Shown piece after piece: positions 23,354 to 27,271 of a stretch of 27,271 nt of DNA. The notes under the pieces are model-generated. The model was given only the letters and a program-made list of their open reading frames with translations, had not been told where the DNA came from and did no database searches. The stretch spans positions 1 through 27,271 of the forward strand of contig DBWN01000183.1 in assembly GCA_002308935.1 (NCBI GenBank), in the 5' to 3' direction. Each line of letters begins with the position of its first letter. Position 1 is the stretch's first letter. The DNA comes from Bacteroidales bacterium UBA1237 (lineage in GTDB: Bacteria; Bacteroidota; Bacteroidia; Bacteroidales; UBA932). The position numbers were made by a program, and so were the translations under genes.

Positions 23354-25240
23354 ATGAAAAAGATATTTGCAAGTTTCCTTCTCGCTTCCTTGGCTCTCGG
23401 CTCTTTCGTAGCCTGCGAGTCCGAGAAAGACTTCCTCACTGAGAAGCCGAAGGCGCAGTTCTCCATCGACAACGCCTATCAGACCTCCGCGCAGGTGCTT
23501 TCTACTGTCGTTTCCGCATATGCTAGCGTCGGTGCCATCAACTATGGAGTCACAAATGCTATGCAGAGTGATGAGATGACATACTTCAGTGTGTTCGGTG
23601 CTGCTACTTCCATCATCAACAACTGGAATAACCTCGGTACCTGGAACGGTATGAACGCAAAGACCGTTTGGGATACCGACTACCAGATCATCGCTTATGC
23701 GAACCAGGCTCTTTATGCTTGTGGTCTTGAATCCATCACATGGTCTTCTGATGCCGAAAAGACCGCTATCAAAGCTGAGGCTCTCTGCCTTCGTGGTTAT
23801 GCTTACCTCCGTCTTGGTGAACTTTTCGGTGGTGTTCCGCTAGTGACTGAGTATTCTGAGGATCTTCGTTTCGACTATCAGCGCGCATCACGCGAAGATA
23901 CTTACAAGCAGGCAATCGAGGACCTTACCTTCGCATACCAGAATCTTCCTGAGAAACCTGAAATCGGTCGTGTCGGAAAGGGCGCTGCTGCCATAATGCT
24001 TGCGGAAGCTAACCTCGCTGCCGGCGATTATGACAAGGCTATCAGCTTTGCTCAGGAATGCTACAAGATCCATCCCCTCATGACCAAGCGTTTCGGAGTT
24101 CGTGCAGATCCTAAGGATACCGGCATGAACCTCGGAGTCCCTAACTATAATGAAGAAGGTACAGTTTACAGCGACCTCTTCTACAAGCAGAATCCTCGTC
24201 TTAAGGAGAATACTGAGGCAGTTTGGGTTCTTTTGAGCGCAAAGTCTTTCGCAGAGTATTCGGCAAACTCTTCGGTTATCCGTACCATGACTCACGCCAG
24301 CTATGCACCTGCTCTCCGTGACGTTCCCGCTCTTAAGGCTGATCTGCAGGGCGACTACAAAGGAAAACCTTGGGCTGACGGACAGTTCGACAATATCTAC
24401 GGTGTTGTGAACGGTCGTAAGACCTCTATCCCTGCTATCATGGGTGCAGGTGTACCTTTCACCGGCCACCCCAGCTGGTTCGCTTGCGTACAGGTTTGGG
24501 ATGACGATCACAACAAGGGAGCTGATGACCGTGGCAAGGAAGGTGTGGCTATCCGCCGTAAGTATCCTGTCACCAACAAGGAACATCCCAATTGGAACAA
24601 GCAGGACAACTCCAAGCCTTATGGCGCCGGTTCAGGTTGGGTCGGTTGGGAAGATCTCGACAAGACCAACTTCAACCAGTCTATGGAGTTCTTCCAGATC
24701 CATGACAAGAGGACCCCTATCGACGCTTGGGGATATGACGAGAACACTTACTTCTCAAGTGGTGTGTTCGGAGCACGTATTTTCCGTGACTGGTACATGT
24801 ACCGTTCCGCTGAAGCTTACCTCATCGAGGCAGAAGCAAAACTGCGTAAGGGTGACAAGAACGGAGCCGCAGCAGCAGTCAACGTCCTTCGTAACCGTGC
24901 GAACGCTACTCCATTCACGGCTGATGAAATGACCCTTCAGGTTCTCCTTGATGAAAGGTGCCGTGAGCTGATGTATGAAGAGGACCGTTGGGCTACCTTC
25001 CTCCGTCAGGAGCCTGAAACATGGAAGACACGTATCTGGTCTTATGGTATGTGGTCTTATGATCCTGCCAAGGGTACTCTCAACAAGAACGCCAAGCTCT
25101 TCCCTGACACCCAGCAGGTCAATGCTGCCAATGGTGGTCAGTCTCCTGCACTCGCTTGGGACCTCTGGCCTATCCCTCAGACTTATGTCGACCTCAATAC
25201 CGACAATCCTGAAGGCATGAAGCAGAACCCTGGCTGGTAG
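23354..25240 (+). CDS. SusD/RagB-like glycan-binding lipoprotein
   Basis: The 628-aa protein has the lipoprotein signal MKKIFASFLLASLALGSFVAC (Cys21); an ATG four codons earlier (23342) is also in frame. Typical SusD features are the N-terminal segment DFLTEKPKAQFS, the TPR-like helices (EALCLRGYAYLRLGELFGGVPLV, EDLTFAYQNLPE, AAAIMLAEANLAAGDYDKAI), and the late block EAYLIEAEAKLRKGDKNGAA with LLDERCRELMYEEDRW. It ends WPIPQTYVDLNTDNPEGM. It caps the SusC barrel on the cell surface and delivers glycan. It starts 23 bp after the susC stop, so the two are cotranscribed, and it shares the strong CTC/CGT codon preference. The ligand is unknown, and the many Trp/Tyr residues fit carbohydrate stacking. 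Confidence 0.94.
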   Translation: MKKIFASFLLASLALGSFVACESEKDFLTEKPKAQFSIDNAYQTSAQVLSTVVSAYASVGAINYGVTNAMQSDEMTYFSVFGAATSIINNWNNLGTWNGMNAKTVWDTDYQIIAYANQALYACGLESITWSSDAEKTAIKAEALCLRGYAYLRLGELFGGVPLVTEYSEDLRFDYQRASREDTYKQAIEDLTFAYQNLPEKPEIGRVGKGAAAIMLAEANLAAGDYDKAISFAQECYKIHPLMTKRFGVRADPKDTGMNLGVPNYNEEGTVYSDLFYKQNPRLKENTEAVWVLLSAKSFAEYSANSSVIRTMTHASYAPALRDVPALKADLQGDYKGKPWADGQFDNIYGVVNGRKTSIPAIMGAGVPFTGHPSWFACVQVWDDDHNKGADDRGKEGVAIRRKYPVTNKEHPNWNKQDNSKPYGAGSGWVGWEDLDKTNFNQSMEFFQIHDKRTPIDAWGYDENTYFSSGVFGARIFRDWYMYRSAEAYLIEAEAKLRKGDKNGAAAAVNVLRNRANATPFTADEMTLQVLLDERCRELMYEEDRWATFLRQEPETWKTRIWSYGMWSYDPAKGTLNKNAKLFPDTQQVNAANGGQSPALAWDLWPIPQTYVDLNTDNPEGMKQNPGW

Positions 25241-25269
25241 TAGTCAACAATTTAGCTTTTGATTGAATT

Positions 25270-25298
25270 TGGCACCCATGCTGGTGGCGTGGGTGCCA
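25270..25298 (+). terminator. intercistronic hairpin between susD and GH3 gene
   Basis: TGGCACCCA (25270-25278) pairs perfectly with TGGGTGCCA (25290-25298) across an 11-nt loop, followed by TTTTC. It lies 30 bp after the susD stop and 94 bp before the GH3 ATG. It can act as a partial terminator or as a 3'-end stabiliser that lets SusC/SusD be made in excess over the enzyme. The rest of the spacer has a weaker ACCGG...CCGGT stem near 25330-25368. Confidence 0.6.
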
Positions 25299-25391
25299 TT
25301 TTCAGAAAGATTCCTTTTTTAAAGAAATCTAACCGGTTCGGGCAGGAATGTCCTCTCCGGTTCCAGACAATCAACCAAATCAATCACAAAT

Positions 25392-27271
25392 ATGAAGACG
25401 CGGACTAATTTGTTCATTGGCGCGGTCCTGCTTCTAGGCGCAGGCATCGCTTTCGTCTCCTGCGGACAGAAATGGCAGGAGGAACCTTCCACAGGTTACA
25501 ACGTCATCACCCAGAAAGGCGGTAAGACTTTGGGTTACAGTCCTTCTTCCGGAGTGCAGATCCTCACTAAAGGAGGATTCGCATTCAAGGATCTCAACCG
25601 TAACGGCAAACTCGATGTCTATGAAGACTGGAGAAAGGCACCCGAGGAGAGGGCCAAAGACCTTGCTTCACAGCTTTCTATCGAGGAAATCGCCGGCCTT
25701 ATGCTTTACAGCGCACATCAGGCTGTCCCTGATGAGAACATATCTGATGCGCAGAAGAAGTTCCTTTCTGAGGACAATCTTCGTGCTGTCCTTGTGACAA
25801 GGGTCGGTTCTCCTGAGATCGCAGCCAAGTGGAACAACAATGTCCAGGCTTTCGTGGAAGGCGTCAATCACGGTATTCCGGCCAACAACTCTTCAGACCC
25901 TCGTCACGGAGCTGTCGCTACCGCTGAATTCGATGCCGGTAACGGCGGAACCATTTCCATGTGGCCTTCAAGCCTCGGTATGGCCGCCACATTCGATCCC
26001 GACATCGTCGAGCAGTTCGGACAGATCGCTTCCAAGGAGTACAGGGCCCTCGGTATAGCTACCGCCCTTTCACCTCAGATTGACCTTGCTACTGAACCCC
26101 GCTGGGGCCGTTTCAACGGTACTTTCGGTGAGGATCCTGACCTTGATGTAGATATGGCAAGGGCTTATGTGGACGGATTCCAGACATCTGAAGGTGATAC
26201 TGAAATAAAAGACGGCTGGGGATTCGAGAGTGTCAACGCCATGATCAAACACTGGCCCAGCGGCGGTCCCGAAGAGGGTGGACGTGACGGCCACTACAGC
26301 TACGGTAAATATGCCGTCTACCCTGGCGACAATCTGGCTACTCAGATCAGGCCTTTCGTTGAGGGTGCATTCAACCTCAAAGGAAAGACCAAGGCCGCTA
26401 CCGCAGTCATGCCTTACTATACCATCTCCTACAACCAGGATCCTTCCGGAGAACAGAACGGTAACAGCTACTCCAAGTATATCATTACCGACCTTCTCCG
26501 TGAGAAATACGGATTTGACGGTGTAGTATGTACTGACTGGAACATAACCAAGGATTACTTCCATGTGGAAGGATTCGAGGGCAAGTGCTGGGGCAATGAG
26601 ACTCTCACTGAAGCCGAACGTCACTACAAGGTCATCCAGGCAGGTGTCGACCAGTTCGGTGGAAACAATGACAAGGGACCCGTCCTCGAGGCTTACCAGA
26701 TGTGGGTGAAGGATTTCGGTGAGGAAAGCGCAAGGGCAAGATTCGAAAAGTCTGCTGAAAGGCTTCTCATGAACAGCTTCCGCACTGGCCTGTTCGAGAA
26801 CCCTTACCTCAATGTCCAGAAGACGGTCGAGGTTGTAGGTAACCCTGACTTCATGAAGGCAGGATACGAGGCTCAGCTCAAGTCCATCATCATGCTCAAG
26901 AACCATGCGAACGTTCTTCCCAGGAAGGGCCGTGCAAAGGTCTACATCCCTCAGTATTATGAGGCCGGAAGAGGTTCCATGTTCGGTGGTGCAGCTACCC
27001 AGGGCCGTTGGGTTGATCCTGTAGCAGGCTCTATGGTCAGCAAGTATTTCGATCAGGTTACCAATCCCAAGGATGCCGATTTCGCGATCGTGTTCATCAA
27101 CGCTCCTGCATCAGGCAGCGGTTATGACGTGGCTGACCGTGAGAAGGGCGGCAACGGATACGTTCCTATCAGCCTCCAGTATGAGGATTACACCGCTACT
27201 TACGCTAGGGAGACCAGTATCGCCGGTGGTGACCCCTATGAGGCTTTCACCAACCGTACTTACAAGGGCAA
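25392..27271 (+). CDS. glycoside hydrolase family 3 lipoprotein, 3' end outside window
   Basis: The frame is open for 626 codons from ATG 25392 to the window end. The lipoprotein signal ends AGIAFVSC (Cys24). Residues 67-78 (DLNRNGKLDVYE) form a textbook EF-hand loop, with D, N, N, D and E at calcium positions 1, 3, 5, 9 and 12. The GH3 (beta/alpha)8 domain follows: WPSSLGMAATFDPDIVEQFG, then LSPQIDLATEPRWGRFNGTFGEDPDL, the substrate-contact Lys286-His287 in KHWPSGGPEEGGRDGH, and GVVCTDWN with the nucleophile Asp382. The second domain starts near YEAQLKSIIMLKNHANVLP and is cut off. GH3 enzymes are retaining exo-beta-glycosidases such as beta-glucosidase or beta-xylosidase. The lipid anchor suggests action at the outer membrane or periplasm on glycan captured by the SusC/SusD pair. 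Exact specificity is undetermined. Confidence 0.93.
   Translation, partial: MKTRTNLFIGAVLLLGAGIAFVSCGQKWQEEPSTGYNVITQKGGKTLGYSPSSGVQILTKGGFAFKDLNRNGKLDVYEDWRKAPEERAKDLASQLSIEEIAGLMLYSAHQAVPDENISDAQKKFLSEDNLRAVLVTRVGSPEIAAKWNNNVQAFVEGVNHGIPANNSSDPRHGAVATAEFDAGNGGTISMWPSSLGMAATFDPDIVEQFGQIASKEYRALGIATALSPQIDLATEPRWGRFNGTFGEDPDLDVDMARAYVDGFQTSEGDTEIKDGWGFESVNAMIKHWPSGGPEEGGRDGHYSYGKYAVYPGDNLATQIRPFVEGAFNLKGKTKAATAVMPYYTISYNQDPSGEQNGNSYSKYIITDLLREKYGFDGVVCTDWNITKDYFHVEGFEGKCWGNETLTEAERHYKVIQAGVDQFGGNNDKGPVLEAYQMWVKDFGEESARARFEKSAERLLMNSFRTGLFENPYLNVQKTVEVVGNPDFMKAGYEAQLKSIIMLKNHANVLPRKGRAKVYIPQYYEAGRGSMFGGAATQGRWVDPVAGSMVSKYFDQVTNPKDADFAIVFINAPASGSGYDVADREKGGNGYVPISLQYEDYTATYARETSIAGGDPYEAFTNRTYKG

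Noticed and set aside
23888..24586. 232-codon minus-strand frame inside susD
   Set aside because: Same reasoning: it covers the SusD core domain on the opposite strand and has no domain of its own.
26070..26906. 278-codon open frame on the minus strand
   Set aside because: It lies wholly inside the GH3 coding region, shows no recognisable domain, and arises from the strong codon bias of the sense gene.

Overview
The window looks like a chromosomal segment of a Bacteroidota bacterium, most probably order Bacteroidales. The evidence is a SusC/SusD pair with a divergent hybrid two-component regulator, fimbrillin-type lipoproteins, several perfect copies of the Bacteroidota -7 element TAnnTTTG, few Shine-Dalgarno sites, and a tgt-permease-dut-murF gene order. 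Nothing in the sequence resolves genus or species. No rRNA, tRNA, CRISPR array or insertion sequence was seen.

Layout. (1) 1-4590, minus strand: a surface-fimbria cluster in the order short single-strand-binding protein, 662-aa lipoprotein with an OmpA-like segment and a helical-repeat tail, fimbrillin-like lipoprotein, and a second fimbrillin-like lipoprotein cut by the window edge. The gap at 1990-2232 carries two perfect 12-bp palindromes 6 bp apart. (2) 5014-8363: an M3 metallopeptidase (dcp) convergent with a nucleoside-permease-like MFS protein; their stop codons overlap. (3) 8465-12588, plus strand: the tight operon tgt, LptF/LptG-type permease, dut, murF. It is convergent with obg-PAP2 phosphatase (14224-12585), again with overlapping stops. 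(4) 14567-15202: a secreted glycine-rich, Spy/CpxP-like protein bracketed by stem-loops. (5) 15263-19888, minus: an uncharacterised 222-aa protein with a PD-(D/E)XK-like motif, preceded by a hybrid two-component regulator whose histidine-kinase core appears degenerate. (6) 20286-27271, plus: SusC-like transporter, SusD-like lipoprotein and a GH3 glycosidase that runs off the end. Together with the regulator this is a small polysaccharide-utilisation locus.

How the genes work together. In the utilisation locus, SusD and SusC would capture and import a glycan. The lipid-anchored GH3 enzyme would trim it, and the periplasmic propeller/Y_Y_Y sensor of the regulator would read a breakdown product and control the operon through an AraC-type domain. 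The 397-bp gap between regulator and susC holds an array of TTTTG-containing repeats about 20 bp apart and a perfect inverted repeat at the expected -33 position, a plausible operator. The housekeeping block combines tRNA queuosine modification, lipopolysaccharide export, dUTP removal, peptidoglycan precursor synthesis and ribosome maturation.

No wholly new system can be proven from the sequence alone. The best leads are the kinase-dead-looking regulator and its repeat-array operator, the SSB-led fimbrial cluster with twin palindromes, the orphan nuclease-like protein, and the missing zinc cysteines in Tgt.
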